Positions 17,032 to 26,633 of a stretch of DNA of 42,919 nucleotides are shown here, in pieces (positions within the stretch are counted from its first letter, which is position 1; each line of letters opens with the position of its first letter). The position numbers and the translations under genes were made by a program. Under the pieces are notes generated by a model, which was not told the DNA's origin, did not search any database, and worked only from the letters and a program-made list of their open reading frames with translations. Where the stretch lies: positions 1 to 42,919 of the forward strand of contig CALUIQ010000049.1 of the NCBI GenBank assembly GCA_944320735.1, in the 5' to 3' direction. The stretch is from an uncultured Bacteroides sp. Its GTDB lineage: Bacteria; Bacteroidota; Bacteroidia; Bacteroidales; Bacteroidaceae.

Positions 17032-17928
17032 CTAATATTTTATCCGAAAATAATCCAGTAACACTTTATACCGGTCTTGGGCGGTGAAGCATGTGTCGGT
17101 AAGATAACCATTGACTCGGCCCCATTCATTTAGGCCACGATAATAAAACATTTTCAGGTCATCCGTGATGATGAAAGGCACTTGTCCGTTTGCCAGACAT
17201 TCTTTGAACATCAGCAATCGACCCACGCGCCCGTTGCCGTCCTGAAAGGGATGTATGCGTTCAAAACGGACATGGAAATCAAGTATGTCAGTGAAAGATT
17301 TTTGTTTCCGGGCATTGTAGGCAGAAATAAGTTCTTTCATTTGCGTATGTACCTGCTCCGGAGGACATGTCTCATGACCGCCTACCTCATTGGGAAGTCT
17401 TTTATAATCTCCCACGGCAAACCAGTCTTTACAGCTATCAGAGGTACCCGCCTTTAACATAAGGTGTAATTGCCTGATAAAACTTTCCGTAACTTTTGCT
17501 TCCACATGGTCAATCACATAATCCATACAGCGGAAGTGGTTAACCGCCTCCACAATATCGTCTACGTTTACAGCCTCGTCCGCTATGCCGACCGTGTTGG
17601 TTTCGAAAATATAACGGGTTTGTTCGTGCGTCAGCCTGCTTCCTTCCATATGGTTTGAGTTATAAGTAAGGTCTATCTGCGTTCGATGGTAAATACCTCC
17701 TTTGAGCTTCATACCCTTTTCCTCGCGAAGCGTACGAAGCAATGGAGAGACTTCCGCCTTTGGGACGTTTTTACGTTTCGGCAACGTGGCTTCAGCGGGG
17801 ATATTCCATACCTTGCCCATAAGGAAAGCTCCGTCAATCTTCCCTTTCGCGCAATAATTGCGTGCCGTGCGCTCCGATATGCCATACTTTTGAGCGAATT
17901 GTAATGCTGAAATATATTCCGTTATCAT
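17032..17928 (-). CDS. Fic family protein with N-terminal helix-turn-helix
   Basis: I start at MITEYISALQFAQKYG (17926-17928), since a strong promoter lies just upstream; the protein is then 298 residues. The N-terminus (about 1-50) is a small DNA-binding-like helix-turn-helix (YGISERTARNYC, GKVWNIP). The Fic core has the full catalytic motif HPFQDGNGRVGR, which transfers AMP or another nucleotide to target proteins. The self-inhibition motif (S/T)xxxE(G/N) is present before the core as SNHMEG, so the enzyme is likely held inactive by its own helix. No antitoxin gene adjoins it. The target is unknown. Confidence 0.92.
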   Translation of the reverse strand: MITEYISALQFAQKYGISERTARNYCAKGKIDGAFLMGKVWNIPAEATLPKRKNVPKAEVSPLLRTLREEKGMKLKGGIYHRTQIDLTYNSNHMEGSRLTHEQTRYIFETNTVGIADEAVNVDDIVEAVNHFRCMDYVIDHVEAKVTESFIRQLHLMLKAGTSDSCKDWFAVGDYKRLPNEVGGHETCPPEQVHTQMKELISAYNARKQKSFTDILDFHVRFERIHPFQDGNGRVGRLLMFKECLANGQVPFIITDDLKMFYYRGLNEWGRVNGYLTDTCFTAQDRYKVLLDYFRIKY

Positions 17929-17960
17929 ATTATCGGCAAAATTTCTCCTTAGTTTGGCAA

Positions 17961-17991
17961 CAAATATAGCCTTTTTTGCCGACAACGGCAA
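17961..17991 (-). promoter_or_regulatory. Promoter for the Fic gene
   Basis: On the minus strand, TTG (17989-17991) is followed after 20 bases by TATATTTG (17961-17968). It overlaps the start of the acyltransferase remnant on the other strand. Confidence 0.72.
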
Positions 17992-18197
17992 GGAAACGGA
18001 AACAGTTTCTTATTCTATGCCCGATAGCATTTGTGCTAAAATTCATTTTCAAGTTAGTACATCCCCAAGTAGACCTGTCGGTAACCACCGTATATTTGCT
18101 TTGTCCGGCCATCACCATTGGGGTAGGCCTGCTGCTCTATTATGCATTGAAAAGATGGTTCCCGGTATTTGCGGCATTGATTAACGAAGGACGATAA
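17976..18197 (+). pseudogene. Remnant of an acyltransferase-3 type membrane protein
   Basis: A 73-codon open frame ends in a segment with two hydrophobic helices (FLILCPIAFVLKFIFKLV and LLCPAITIGVGLLLYYALKR) and the tail FPVFAALINEGR. This looks like the last membrane helices of an acyltransferase-family (OafA/YrhL-like) protein, whose full form is over 300 residues. The upstream part is missing and its start overlaps the Fic promoter. I read it as a decayed 3-prime end of a lost gene. The family call is from recall of similar C-termini, so it is tentative. Confidence 0.45.
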
Positions 18198-18215
18198 AGG
18201 TACATAGGTTAACAG

Positions 18216-18305
18216 GCAGTCCTCCCAAGGGAGGATTGCAGTCCTTCCACAGGAGGACTACAGTACTTCCATAGGAGGACTGCAATCATTCCTTAGGAAG
18301 GACTG
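18216..18305. repeat. Array of four palindromic units of about 23 bases (copy T1)
   Basis: Four units start at 18216, 18238, 18261 and 18282 (22, 23, 21 and 24 bases). Each is a short palindrome of the form GCAGTCCTTCC-x-GGAGGACT. The array is followed by GAACAAAAGCA. A matching array with the same four-unit layout and a similar tail is at 34715-34805. It begins 18 bases after the acyltransferase remnant and lies downstream of the convergent M56 gene. It may act as a transcription end or a protein-binding array. Confidence 0.85.
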
Positions 18306-18338
18306 AACAAAAGCATAGGATTTGGAGGGGAAATCACA

Positions 18339-19973
18339 CTACTTCACATAGGCTTTCCTCAACACCTCTTTCACATCCTCTATTACGCCCATCGGCACAT
18401 TCGAGTCCTTGATGCGCAAAGACGCGGTCATATCCCGCTTCCCTGCCCTAAAGGCTTCGGCTTCCTGACGCAAACTTTTCAAATTTACTTCCGGAAGAGC
18501 CTTCCGGCTTCCATCGGAGGAGAACAAGATGACTTCTACGGGTAAAAGCGTAAGCGAATCAGCCTCAAACAGATGTTTCACATACTTGCGGGGAGTCTTG
18601 ACATTGACCAAGACCGGGATTGCGGCATCCACCTCCCGATGAAGCCCGTCATACACTTCCTTTACCGCTTCCAAACAAGCGCTTAGGGCTTCCGCGGAAG
18701 AGCCTCGGTCGTAACGGAATTGCACAACCGGACGGAAAGGTTGTCCAGCCTGTTGTTTCTCCCGATAGTCCCGACGCAGGATTTCACCCAACTCCGCACG
18801 GATAAAATCCACACGCCGACTTAAATCCTCCGTTTTCGGCCCCAGAACATCGTCCACCATAACCCGGTTCTGATAGTTGATGAAAAGCATATGCGTCTCT
18901 TTCTCGGCTATCGGGTCGGCGGGTCCTCCCCCTTCTTCGTATTTTCGGGCGAAATACCGCTCCAACCATTCGCGCCTGTCCCCCGTTACGGAGTCCTGGC
19001 GTCCACTTACTTGCGGCCTTTCCCAAGCGGAAGCCGCCATTCTTACTTCCGGACGCGCGAACGCATAGAGCGTGCCCGTCACCACCGGCACGAAGAGCAA
19101 AAGCTTCAAGCGTGCCAGCCCACTGGTTCTTTTCTTTAACATCATAAAGATACGTTTTTTAAGTTTGCTTTGGCCGAACCCGCTGGCCATAGAGTAGAGC
19201 CTTGTGCCAACGGTTCGTTCCACGAGCAATAGTTGATATTGAGTTGCATCGATGCCTTCAGAAAGTACGCCCTTGTCCGCCTCGTATTCGTGAACCGCAC
19301 GCAGTTCGCGCATCAACATCCATACGGCGGGATTGAACCAATGGAGCACCAAGACCGCCTCCATCCAGAGTAAATCCCACGTGTGGCGATAGCGCACGTG
19401 CATCCGTTCGTGAAGCAAAATCGCCTCCCGATGGCGCTCATAATCCTCCTCGGAGAGCACGATGGTTCGCCCCCAACTAAACGAGACATTCCGTTGCGGA
19501 CATATCGCCAAATTATATTCCCGACATTTCCGGCGGACAGGGCATCGCTTGACCAACCTCCACATCTGCCAGAAAGAAAACAAGAAAAAACCTGCCACCA
19601 ACAACACCCCGCAAAGATAGAGCGTCATAACGAAGCCGATGACTTTCCTTCCGCCGAACAACATACTATGCACAGGGAGAACAGAAGCATCTTCACGGGA
19701 CACGAACTCCACTTCTCCACCCCGTCGTGCTTCCTCCTGGGAAGGTTCTTCCGCCAGCCACGTCTCTACCATAGAAACGGGTTGTTGCCAAGCTCCGCCT
19801 TGCGCTATCTCCAAACGCACGTTTGACAACACCAGACAAAGCATCGTCCCGCCAAGCAACAATATGCGGTTAGTGCGAAACAAAGTGTCGCTCCGAAAGC
19901 AAAACCTGTACAGCGCATAGAACAGCGTCAGGCAAAGCGTGGATTTGAGCAAATAAAACAAAAACGCACCCAT
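18339..19973 (-). CDS. M56 (BlaR1/MecR1-like) membrane metallopeptidase with ExbD-like tail
   Basis: The 544-residue protein has N-terminal membrane helices (about 5-22, 36-50, 112-135) and the M56 zinc peptidase site HERMH (188-192), with HEYEAD (228-233) as the downstream glutamate region. After another hydrophobic segment (about 288-304) comes a periplasmic part that lacks a penicillin-binding domain. It instead resembles ExbD/TolR-like modules: MLFINYQNRVMVDD near 365, and TASLRIKDSNVPMGVIEDVK near the end. It forms an operon with the BlaI/MecI-type repressor 6 bases upstream. It probably senses an envelope signal and triggers repressor cleavage. The signal is unlikely to be a beta-lactam given the missing domain; that is inference. 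Confidence 0.9.
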   Translation of the reverse strand: MGAFLFYLLKSTLCLTLFYALYRFCFRSDTLFRTNRILLLGGTMLCLVLSNVRLEIAQGGAWQQPVSMVETWLAEEPSQEEARRGGEVEFVSREDASVLPVHSMLFGGRKVIGFVMTLYLCGVLLVAGFFLFSFWQMWRLVKRCPVRRKCREYNLAICPQRNVSFSWGRTIVLSEEDYERHREAILLHERMHVRYRHTWDLLWMEAVLVLHWFNPAVWMLMRELRAVHEYEADKGVLSEGIDATQYQLLLVERTVGTRLYSMASGFGQSKLKKRIFMMLKKRTSGLARLKLLLFVPVVTGTLYAFARPEVRMAASAWERPQVSGRQDSVTGDRREWLERYFARKYEEGGGPADPIAEKETHMLFINYQNRVMVDDVLGPKTEDLSRRVDFIRAELGEILRRDYREKQQAGQPFRPVVQFRYDRGSSAEALSACLEAVKEVYDGLHREVDAAIPVLVNVKTPRKYVKHLFEADSLTLLPVEVILFSSDGSRKALPEVNLKSLRQEAEAFRAGKRDMTASLRIKDSNVPMGVIEDVKEVLRKAYVK

Positions 19974-19979
19974 AGCCCC

Positions 19980-20345
19980 TTACTCTTTCCGTTTATTTTC
20001 AATACGTGCTATCAACGCCTTCAACTCGTCCAACGGCATACCTTCTTCTTCCACAAATGCTGACACCACGTTGAGAAACGAATTATCATAATAACGGGAA
20101 ACCACGTCACGCAAAGCCGAACGCTTATACTCATCGGACGACAGAAGGGGATAATATTGGTATGTATTTCCATAAGCTCGATAGCCTACAAAGCCTTTCT
20201 CTTCCAAACCACGTACCAAAGTAGAAATGGTGTTATAGTGAGGCTTGGGCTCGGCATAGAATGCCAACAACTCGCGGACGAACATTGGGCCATGTTCCCA
20301 AAACATCCGCATGATTTCTTCTTCTTTGGCAGTCAGTCTTTTCAT
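19980..20345 (-). CDS. BlaI/MecI/CopY-type transcriptional repressor
   Basis: The 121-residue protein starts at MKRLTAKEEEIMRMFW and has the winged-helix domain of this family: GPMFVRELLAFY, the recognition-helix region YNTISTLVRGLEEKGFV, then the wing YRAYGNTYQYYPLLS. The C-terminal half is the dimer region. In known systems the paired M56 sensor causes cleavage of the repressor, which frees its own operon. Here it precedes the M56 gene by 6 bases, as expected. I did not find a convincing operator dyad near the promoter. Confidence 0.92.
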   Translation of the reverse strand: MKRLTAKEEEIMRMFWEHGPMFVRELLAFYAEPKPHYNTISTLVRGLEEKGFVGYRAYGNTYQYYPLLSSDEYKRSALRDVVSRYYDNSFLNVVSAFVEEEGMPLDELKALIARIENKRKE

Positions 20346-20376
20346 AAAATCCAATTCTTACAATAAACATCTGCCG

Positions 20377-20406
20377 CAAAGATAGACATTATTTTCAAAC
20401 AAACAA
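20377..20406 (-). promoter_or_regulatory. Promoter for the repressor/M56 operon
   Basis: On the minus strand, TTG (20404-20406) is followed after 19 bases by TATCTTTG (20377-20384), 31 bases before the repressor start codon. Autoregulation at this site is expected from the family, not shown. Confidence 0.72.
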
Positions 20407-20467
20407 CTAATAAAGGCAGTTATTCAACTAAAACAATAAGTAGATTAACTATTTTTATCCGTAGATA

Positions 20468-20504
20468 CAAAAAACCGCCGGATGACACTATGTCAGCCGA
20501 CGGT
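20468..20504 (-). terminator. Terminator after lepA
   Basis: Bases 20474-20487 (ACCGCCGGATGACA) pair with 20491-20504 (TGTCAGCCGACGGT), with two mismatches. On the minus strand a run of T follows. It lies 39 bases past the lepA stop. Confidence 0.82.
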
Positions 20505-20542
20505 AAAACTTGAATGATAAACTTATTAAAAACAGCTCTATC

Positions 20543-22324
20543 TTAATCTAATTTCAGCACTGCCAAGAACGCTTTTTGCGGCACCTCCACGTTGCCAATC
20601 TGCTTCATACGCTTCTTGCCTCGCTTCTGCTTCTCCAGCAACTTGCGCTTGCGGCTCACGTCGCCTCCGTAACACTTGGCGGTAACGTCCTTGCGCACGG
20701 CCTTGATGGTTTCGCGGGCAATGATTTTAGCACCGATGGCGGCCTGTATAGCTATCTCGAACTGCTGACGGGGAATCAGCTCCTTCAGTTTCTCGCACAT
20801 ACGGCGTCCCAGATCGTAAGCGTTGTCGAAGTGCGTCAACGTAGAGAGAGCATCCACCGGCTCCCCATTAAGCAGGATGTCCAGCTTAATCAACTTGGAG
20901 GGACGGAAACCGTTGGGATGATAGTCGAAAGAGGCATAACCCTTGGAAATGCTCTTCAGCTTGTCGTAAAAGTCTATCACGATTTCGCCCAATGGCATGT
21001 CGTAGTAGATTTCCACGCGGTTGCCGGAGATGTATTCTTGCTTCACCAGTTCACCCCGCTTGCCCAGACAAAGGGTCATGATGGGGCCGATGTAATCCGT
21101 GGTGGTGATGACCGAAGCGCGGATGTAAGGCTCTTCGATGTGGTCTATCATCGTGATGTCGGGCATGGAGCCGGGGTTGTGCACCTCGATGACATGGCCT
21201 TGCTTGTCGTAGACATTGTAGGACACGTTGGGCACAGTGGTGATGACGTTCATGTCGAACTCGCGATCCAAGCGTTCCTGCACAATTTCCATATGGAGCA
21301 ATCCCAAGAAACCGCACCGGAAACCGAAGCCCAACGCCAACGAAGATTCGGGTTGGAAGGTCAGCGAAGCATCGTTCAGCTGAAGTTTTTCCAGTGACGA
21401 GCGTAAGTCCTCGAAATCTTCCGCCTCGATGGGGTACACACCCGCAAAAACCATCGGCTTCACTTCCTCAAAGCCCGCTATGGCCTCCTTGCACGGACGG
21501 GCGATGTGCGTAATGGTGTCGCCCACTTTCACCTCGCGCGAGGTCTTGATGCCGGAAATGATGTAGCCCACATCGCCCGTACGGAGTTCGGAACGCGGCA
21601 CCATATCCATCTTAAGCACGCCTATCTCGTCGGCATCGTACTCCTTGCCGGTATTGAAGAACTTCACTTTGTCACCCGTGCGGATGACACCGTTTTCTAT
21701 CTTGAAGTAAGCGATGATGCCCCGGAAGGAATTGAACACAGAGTCGAAGATAAGTGCTTGGAGCGGGGCTTCCTCATCGCCCGTGGGACAAGGAATGCGC
21801 TCGATGACGGCATTCAGGATTTCCTCCACGCCCATACCCGTCTTACCGCTGGCACGTATGATTTCCTCGTGCTTGCAGCCCAAAAGCTCTACGATTTCGT
21901 CCTCCACCTCTTCGGGCATGGCGTTCACCATATCGCACTTGTTCACCACGGGGATGATTTCCAAGTCGTGCTCAATGGCCATATAGAGGTTTGAGATGGT
22001 CTGCGCCTGCACGCCTTGCGTAGCGTCCACAATGAGCAATGCCCCTTCGCACGCGGCGATGGAGCGTGACACCTCGTAGGAAAAATCCACATGCCCCGGC
22101 GTGTCGATGAGGTTCAAGATGTATTTCTCACCCTTGTAAGTGTACTCCATCTGAATGGCATGGCTCTTGATGGTAATGCCTCGCTCACGCTCCAAGTCCA
22201 TATCATCCAGCATCTGGCCTTCGGTGATTTGTATGGTTTTCGTAAATTCCAGCAAGCGGTCGGCCAAGGTCGATTTGCCGTGGTCGATGTGCGCTATAAT
22301 GCAAAAGTTGCGTATATGTTTCAT
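20543..22324 (-). CDS. lepA: Elongation factor 4
   Basis: LepA/EF4 is a ribosome-bound translational GTPase. The 593-residue protein has GTPase motifs AHIDHGKST (G1), RGITI (G2), DTPGH (G3), NKCD (G4) and ASGKTG (G5), then domain II, the EF-G-like domains, and the LepA-specific C-terminal domain (about 490-593) ending [20 protein letters not shown]. The length and motifs are those of an intact enzyme. It is a single-gene unit with its own promoter and terminator, divergent from pncB. Confidence 0.97.
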   Translation of the reverse strand: MKHIRNFCIIAHIDHGKSTLADRLLEFTKTIQITEGQMLDDMDLERERGITIKSHAIQMEYTYKGEKYILNLIDTPGHVDFSYEVSRSIAACEGALLIVDATQGVQAQTISNLYMAIEHDLEIIPVVNKCDMVNAMPEEVEDEIVELLGCKHEEIIRASGKTGMGVEEILNAVIERIPCPTGDEEAPLQALIFDSVFNSFRGIIAYFKIENGVIRTGDKVKFFNTGKEYDADEIGVLKMDMVPRSELRTGDVGYIISGIKTSREVKVGDTITHIARPCKEAIAGFEEVKPMVFAGVYPIEAEDFEDLRSSLEKLQLNDASLTFQPESSLALGFGFRCGFLGLLHMEIVQERLDREFDMNVITTVPNVSYNVYDKQGHVIEVHNPGSMPDITMIDHIEEPYIRASVITTTDYIGPIMTLCLGKRGELVKQEYISGNRVEIYYDMPLGEIVIDFYDKLKSISKGYASFDYHPNGFRPSKLIKLDILLNGEPVDALSTLTHFDNAYDLGRRMCEKLKELIPRQQFEIAIQAAIGAKIIARETIKAVRKDVTAKCYGGDVSRKRKLLEKQKRGKKRMKQIGNVEVPQKAFLAVLKLD

Positions 22325-22357
22325 CAGTCAGAAGTAATATATAAATGAAAGCGGGCA

Positions 22358-22389
22358 CAAAGTTACAAAAAATCCGCCCAAGAATGAAA
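22358..22389 (-). promoter_or_regulatory. Promoter for lepA
   Basis: On the minus strand TAACTTTG (22358-22365) is preceded after 20 bases by TTTC (22386-22389), a weak -33 box. I saw no good consensus promoter for the divergent pncB in the remaining 66 bases. Confidence 0.6.
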
Positions 22390-22455
22390 CTTTGAAATAA
22401 ATTCATTAACTTCACCCCCAAAAACATTATTTATAATTATAGATAAAGGAAATCC

Positions 22456-23619
22456 ATGAGAATTCATTCGATACTCGACACCGATTTATACAAGTTTACC
22501 ACTTCGTATGCCTACATCAAGCTGTTTCCTTACGCACAAGGAACTTTCGTTTTTACCGACCGTGACCAAACCGAATATTCCAATGAGTTCTTGGCCGAAC
22601 TGAAAACGGCCATCGACCACATGCGCCGGATTGCCCTCACGGGGGACGAACTGGAGTATATGACGCAAAGTTGCCGCTTCCTGCCCCGCGTGTATTGGGA
22701 GTGGTTGTCTTCTTTCCGTTTCCAACCGGAAAAGGTGCACATCTATTTGGACGAGTCGCGGCACCTGCATATGGAAGTAACGGATTATATGTATAAGGTA
22801 ACGCTCTACGAAGTGCCGTTATTGGCCATTGTGTCCGAGGTGAAGAACCAAGTCCTGGGCAACACGCCCGACCTGAACGTCGTGACCTCCCGCTTGGTGG
22901 ACAAAGTGGCGTTGTCCAACCGCAACCGGATGCCCTTCTCGGAGTTCGGCACACGCCGCCGTTTCTCCTTCGAGGTACACGACACAGTCATCGCTTACCT
23001 GAAACAACACGCCCAGTATTGCACAGGCACGTCCAATTGTTACTTTGCCATGAAGTACGGTATGCGCCCTATGGGAACCCACCCGCACGAGTGGTTTATG
23101 TTCCACGGAGCGCAATTCGGCTACAAGCACGCCAACTATATGGCGCTGGAGAATTGGGTGAACGTGTATGATGGAGACTTGGGCACGGCTCTGTCCGACA
23201 CATACACCACCGACGCTTTCCTTAGTAACCTCAGCCGGAAACAGGCCAAACTGTTCGACGGGGTACGGTGCGACTCGGGCGATGAATTCGACTTCACCGA
23301 CAAGCTCATTGCACGCTATCAGGAATTCGGCATCGACCCCACGACCAAGACCATCATATTCAGCAACGCACTGGACTTTGACAAAGCCTTGGAAATCTTC
23401 CGCTTCTGCCAAGGCCGCATCCGGTGTGCCTTTGGCATCGGCACCAACCTGACCAACGACACGGGCTTCCGTCCTTCCAACATCGTGATGAAATTGTCCC
23501 GTTGCAGGATGAACGCCAACCAAGAATGGCGCGAATGCGTGAAACTCTCCGATGACGAAGGCAAACACCTAGGCAGCAACGCCGAAGTGCAGGCCTGCCT
23601 CTATGAATTACAAATTTAA
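22456..23619 (+). CDS. pncB: Nicotinate phosphoribosyltransferase
   Basis: PncB makes nicotinate mononucleotide from nicotinate and PRPP, the salvage entry to NAD. The 387-residue protein has family motifs DTDLYKFTTSYAY near the start, FGTRRRFSFE, GTSNCYFA and MGTHPHEW, whose histidine is the phosphorylation-site region, and later FDGVRCDSGDEF and AFGIGTNLTND. The length is normal. Its stop is 4 bases before the repeat element at 23624-23804, beyond which dgkA begins. Confidence 0.95.
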   Translation: MRIHSILDTDLYKFTTSYAYIKLFPYAQGTFVFTDRDQTEYSNEFLAELKTAIDHMRRIALTGDELEYMTQSCRFLPRVYWEWLSSFRFQPEKVHIYLDESRHLHMEVTDYMYKVTLYEVPLLAIVSEVKNQVLGNTPDLNVVTSRLVDKVALSNRNRMPFSEFGTRRRFSFEVHDTVIAYLKQHAQYCTGTSNCYFAMKYGMRPMGTHPHEWFMFHGAQFGYKHANYMALENWVNVYDGDLGTALSDTYTTDAFLSNLSRKQAKLFDGVRCDSGDEFDFTDKLIARYQEFGIDPTTKTIIFSNALDFDKALEIFRFCQGRIRCAFGIGTNLTNDTGFRPSNIVMKLSRCRMNANQEWRECVKLSDDEGKHLGSNAEVQACLYELQI

Positions 23620-23623
23620 TTGT

Positions 23624-23804
23624 ATAAATGGGAATTTAACTGTGTGCTTATTTTTCAGCCGCAGATGACACGGATGACGCAGATTTTATATTTTTTCTCT
23701 GCCAATGACAAGGATATGGGCGAAGCCCCTTAAAAAATCCGTGTTATCAGCGTTATCTGCGGATGAAAAATCAGACAACACTCAGCCTGATAAATTGTCA
23801 TTAA
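23624..23804 (+). mobile_element. Palindromic element between pncB and dgkA (copy B)
   Basis: It begins ATAAATGGGAATTTAACTGTG (23624) and ends CTGATAAATTGTCATTAA (23787-23804), the same two ends as copies A, C and D. The core is an inverted repeat of CGCAGAT/CACGGAT words (about 23652-23685 with 23740-23770). Its loop holds GGGCGAAGCCCC (23718-23729), which copy D carries in the opposite orientation. The right end is 3 bases from the dgkA start codon and the left end 4 bases from the pncB stop, so it fills the whole gap. Confidence 0.65.
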
Positions 23805-23807
23805 CAA

Positions 23808-24179
23808 ATGCATTACGATTTCAAAAAGCAAATACGGAGTTTTGGCTATGCATGGAAAGGCATCCGGTGCGTAGTGGGAAAGGAACAGAATCTTAGCTTT
23901 CACCTCATCGCCACCGTGTGTGTAGTGATGGCGGGATTTTACTTCGGCCTGACCCGCATGGAGTGGATAGCTGTCTTGCTCTGCATCGGAATGGTGATAG
24001 CGGCCGAACTGTTCAATAGCGCGGTGGAACGCATCGTCGACCTCGTGTCTCCCCAACGCCAGCCTTTGGCCGGACAGATAAAAGACATCGCCGCCGGAGC
24101 GGTGTTGGTATGCGCTCTGACGGCGATTGTTATAGGATTGATTATCTTCATACCCTATCTGACCCGCTTTCTTTTATAA
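23808..24179 (+). CDS. dgkA: Diacylglycerol/undecaprenol kinase family protein
   Basis: This small integral membrane kinase has 123 residues and three hydrophobic helices (about 31-47, 50-66, 95-115). The family motifs are AAELFNSAVERIVD (about 65-78) and KDIAAGAVLV (about 92-101). It phosphorylates a lipid alcohol, diacylglycerol or undecaprenol; the sequence does not decide which. The start codon lies 3 bases after the end of repeat element B, so its 5-prime leader is largely that element. Its last 25 bases overlap the convergent MFS-like gene. Confidence 0.92.
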   Translation: MHYDFKKQIRSFGYAWKGIRCVVGKEQNLSFHLIATVCVVMAGFYFGLTRMEWIAVLLCIGMVIAAELFNSAVERIVDLVSPQRQPLAGQIKDIAAGAVLVCALTAIVIGLIIFIPYLTRFLL

Positions 24180-25132
24180 TAAATCCGGGTGACAAATACA
24201 TACATCAGCAAGGCCAAGGCCAAAGTGCCCTCCATCAAGGCGGCCGCATCAATCAGCATAGGGCTTGCCGTTTCCATATAACAGGCGGTCCATACTCCCG
24301 CCAAGAATCCGAAATCCACCGCAAGGTTGAAGGTCATATTACCCGTAGCCCGCTGGCAATGATGCGACAGTTTGACAAACATCTTGACCACCATCGGGGT
24401 AAGTGCCGGAATCGGAAGCAAGGGCAACACCCATACAAAACTGTCCACACCGACCCGCTCCATCAGGGAGACTCCTCCGACGCCCAATGCATAAGCCAGT
24501 ATAGCCATATTGAGAGCAGGCACCCACGCACGGGGAAGCCAAAAACGGTCTGCACTGCACAGGCTCACCCCGATAGGCGCACGGAAGGATACATAAACCA
24601 ACGCCGCCAACACGAGTGCCAAGCCTCCGCAGGCCGCGGACAGATAGGTGAGGTACGTAAGGGAATAATGAGACCACATCCACACGCCAGCCACCATACC
24701 AGCCACCATACCGATGCGCCCGCAACTGGCAAAAAGCATATTGCCCGATGTGCGGTGGCCGGACAAAGTGATGTCGATGCTGATGGTAGTACCTGCACCA
24801 ATGGCCAATGCCAGACACACGCCTTGCAACAACGCCACCCACACATACCACGCCTCACGAATGTAGGTAGCCGTGGCCATGGTAAGCCCGATGCCGGCAA
24901 GTGCCCACAGCAATACGTGCTTCCGCCTGAATGTGTCGGCCAAGTAAGCATGGAAAGGCCCCGCCAACAGTCCGCCCAGAAGGAAAAAAGGAATGACACG
25001 AACCACGACCTCCGCCTTGACCAAAGGCAGTGCGCCTATGACCATGAACACTGATGCGTATAACAAGAAGTTGACGACACACATCAGGGAGAGTCCCTTC
25101 GTCCACATACTGTCAATATTGTTCTTTCTCAT
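24155..25132 (-). CDS. MFS-like membrane transporter, short
   Basis: The 325-residue protein is very hydrophobic, with about ten membrane segments. The short MFS-type loop after the second helix is visible as [15 protein letters not shown] (about 60-74). It is shorter than the usual 400 residues, so helices may be missing or the family may be divergent. I cannot name a substrate. The start at 25132 overlaps the panB stop by 20 bases; an in-frame ATG at 25106-25108 would remove the overlap. It is probably translated with panB. Confidence 0.75.
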   Translation of the reverse strand: MRKNNIDSMWTKGLSLMCVVNFLLYASVFMVIGALPLVKAEVVVRVIPFFLLGGLLAGPFHAYLADTFRRKHVLLWALAGIGLTMATATYIREAWYVWVALLQGVCLALAIGAGTTISIDITLSGHRTSGNMLFASCGRIGMVAGMVAGVWMWSHYSLTYLTYLSAACGGLALVLAALVYVSFRAPIGVSLCSADRFWLPRAWVPALNMAILAYALGVGGVSLMERVGVDSFVWVLPLLPIPALTPMVVKMFVKLSHHCQRATGNMTFNLAVDFGFLAGVWTACYMETASPMLIDAAALMEGTLALALLMYVFVTRIYYKRKRVR

Positions 25133-25934
25133 TCGGGAAGTCCAAGTTCTTCACATCCGAGATGTAACGGCTGATGGCATCCGTCATCACCGTATGCAGG
25201 TCGGCATAGCGGCGCAAGAAACGGGGACGGAAACCGTTGTTCATGCCCAACATATCCTGTACGACCAACACCTGCCCGTCTACATCACCGCCGGCACCGA
25301 TGCCAATCACGGGAATCTGAAGCTCGTGGGACACTTTTCCGGCCAATGCGGCGGGAATCTTCTCCAACACCAGTCCGAAACATCCGGCTTCTTCCAACAA
25401 ATGCGCGTCACGCACCAACTTCTCGGCTTCTGCATCATCCTTCGCGCGCACGGTGTAAGTACCATATTTGTTGATGCTCTGAGGCATCAATCCCAAATGT
25501 CCCATCACGGGAATGCCTGCATTCACAATGCGCTTCACCGTACCAATGATTTCCTCGCCACCTTCAATCTTCAAGGCGTCGGCATGGCTTTCCTTCATAA
25601 TGCGGATAGCCGAAGTCACACCTTCCAACTCATTTCCTTGGTAAGAACCAAAAGGCATATCCACCACCACCATTGCACGCTTTACGCCACGCACTACGGA
25701 CTTGGCGTGATAAATCATCTGGTCAAGCGTTATAGGCAAAGTAGTCACGTTGCCGGCCATAACGTTCGAGGCGGAATCGCCCACCAGAATCACATCCATC
25801 CCGGCACCATCCACAATCTGCGCCATGGTGTAATCGTACGAAGTTAACATGGAAATCTTTTCGCCTCTCTCCTTCATCTCGAAGAGGCGATGAGTCGTCA
25901 CTTTACGAGTGTCGTCTGAAATATATCCAGCCAT
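25113..25934 (-). CDS. panB: 3-methyl-2-oxobutanoate hydroxymethyltransferase
   Basis: PanB adds a hydroxymethyl group from 5,10-methylene-tetrahydrofolate to 2-oxoisovalerate to give ketopantoate, the first committed step to pantothenate and CoA. The 273-residue protein has [23 protein letters not shown] in the first strand-loop region, the metal ligands within [26 protein letters not shown] and [16 protein letters not shown]. It is full length. No panC or panD is beside it here. Confidence 0.96.
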   Translation of the reverse strand: MAGYISDDTRKVTTHRLFEMKERGEKISMLTSYDYTMAQIVDGAGMDVILVGDSASNVMAGNVTTLPITLDQMIYHAKSVVRGVKRAMVVVDMPFGSYQGNELEGVTSAIRIMKESHADALKIEGGEEIIGTVKRIVNAGIPVMGHLGLMPQSINKYGTYTVRAKDDAEAEKLVRDAHLLEEAGCFGLVLEKIPAALAGKVSHELQIPVIGIGAGGDVDGQVLVVQDMLGMNNGFRPRFLRRYADLHTVMTDAISRYISDVKNLDFPNEKEQY

Positions 25935-25962
25935 TGCAATATAAAATTTAAAAATTCGGGCG

Positions 25963-25970
25963 CAAAGTTA
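25963..25970 (-). promoter_or_regulatory. -7 box for panB
   Basis: On the minus strand the box reads TAACTTTG, 28 bases before the panB start. No good -33 box is seen, and part of the -33 region lies within the end of the upstream HAD gene. Confidence 0.55.
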
Positions 25971-25980
25971 CATTTTTTTC

Positions 25981-26631
25981 TTATACATTGTTCACTTGGC
26001 ACATTTTATCGTAGGTGAATCCCCTGAAATCGGCAATCACTCTATGACATAACGGTGCAATGTCCTCCGCTCGGTTGGTCGTGGAAAGCCCAATGACTGT
26101 AGCTCCCGAAGCCATACCCGCCTTCAGGCCGTTGAAGGAATCCTCAAAGACGTAGGTCGTGTCCGGTGTCGTACCCAATACTTCCATCCCCAACAGGAAA
26201 CAATCGGGAGCGGGCTTGGAAGCCGTGAACATCTCCGCCGTCAGGATACGGTCGAACATCGTACGGAGTTCGGGCCGGGCACGATAGACGGCCTCCATTT
26301 TCTGCCGGTTGGAGCTGGTCACCACGGCCGTCTTGACTCCATGCGCACGCAAATCGGTTATGAACTCCAAGAATCCGGGGATGAACTCGTAGGACATCTC
26401 TTCCTCAAAGCAGTTGAGTGCCCCGGTGATTTCTTCCTGTTCCTTTTCCTTGCCTTGGAAGAACATTTCGTAGATGTGCGCCAAGGTTTGTCCCTTGATA
26501 AGTCCTTCCAAATCATTCCGTCCCAAGTATTCCATTCCTATCCGGTGCCAAAAGCGGCTGTACTGTGTCTCGGTGTCTACCACCACGCCGTCAAAATCAA
26601 AAAGCACGGCCTTATTCTCTTTCTTCTCCAT
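25981..26631 (-). CDS. HAD-superfamily hydrolase, beta-phosphoglucomutase-like
   Basis: The 216-residue protein has the HAD motifs: I DFDGVVVDTE (12-21) with the nucleophile aspartate, II VVTSSN, III KPAPDCFL and IV VFEDSFNGLKAG. A helical cap lies between motifs I and II, as in subfamily IA phosphatases and phosphoglucomutases. The substrate is probably a small phosphorylated metabolite and cannot be named. Its start codon lies 2 bases from the end of repeat element C. Confidence 0.9.
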   Translation of the reverse strand: MEKKENKAVLFDFDGVVVDTETQYSRFWHRIGMEYLGRNDLEGLIKGQTLAHIYEMFFQGKEKEQEEITGALNCFEEEMSYEFIPGFLEFITDLRAHGVKTAVVTSSNRQKMEAVYRARPELRTMFDRILTAEMFTASKPAPDCFLLGMEVLGTTPDTTYVFEDSFNGLKAGMASGATVIGLSTTNRAEDIAPLCHRVIADFRGFTYDKMCQVNNV

Positions 26632-26633
26632 AA

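Noticed and set aside
18216-18305. Possible CRISPR array
   Set aside because: The units are contiguous palindromes with no unique spacers, and no cas genes are near. The same applies to 34715-34805.
20385-20470. BlaI operator dyad upstream of the repressor gene
   Set aside because: Only weak, imperfect symmetry is seen; no convincing TACA/TGTA pair, so I did not annotate it.
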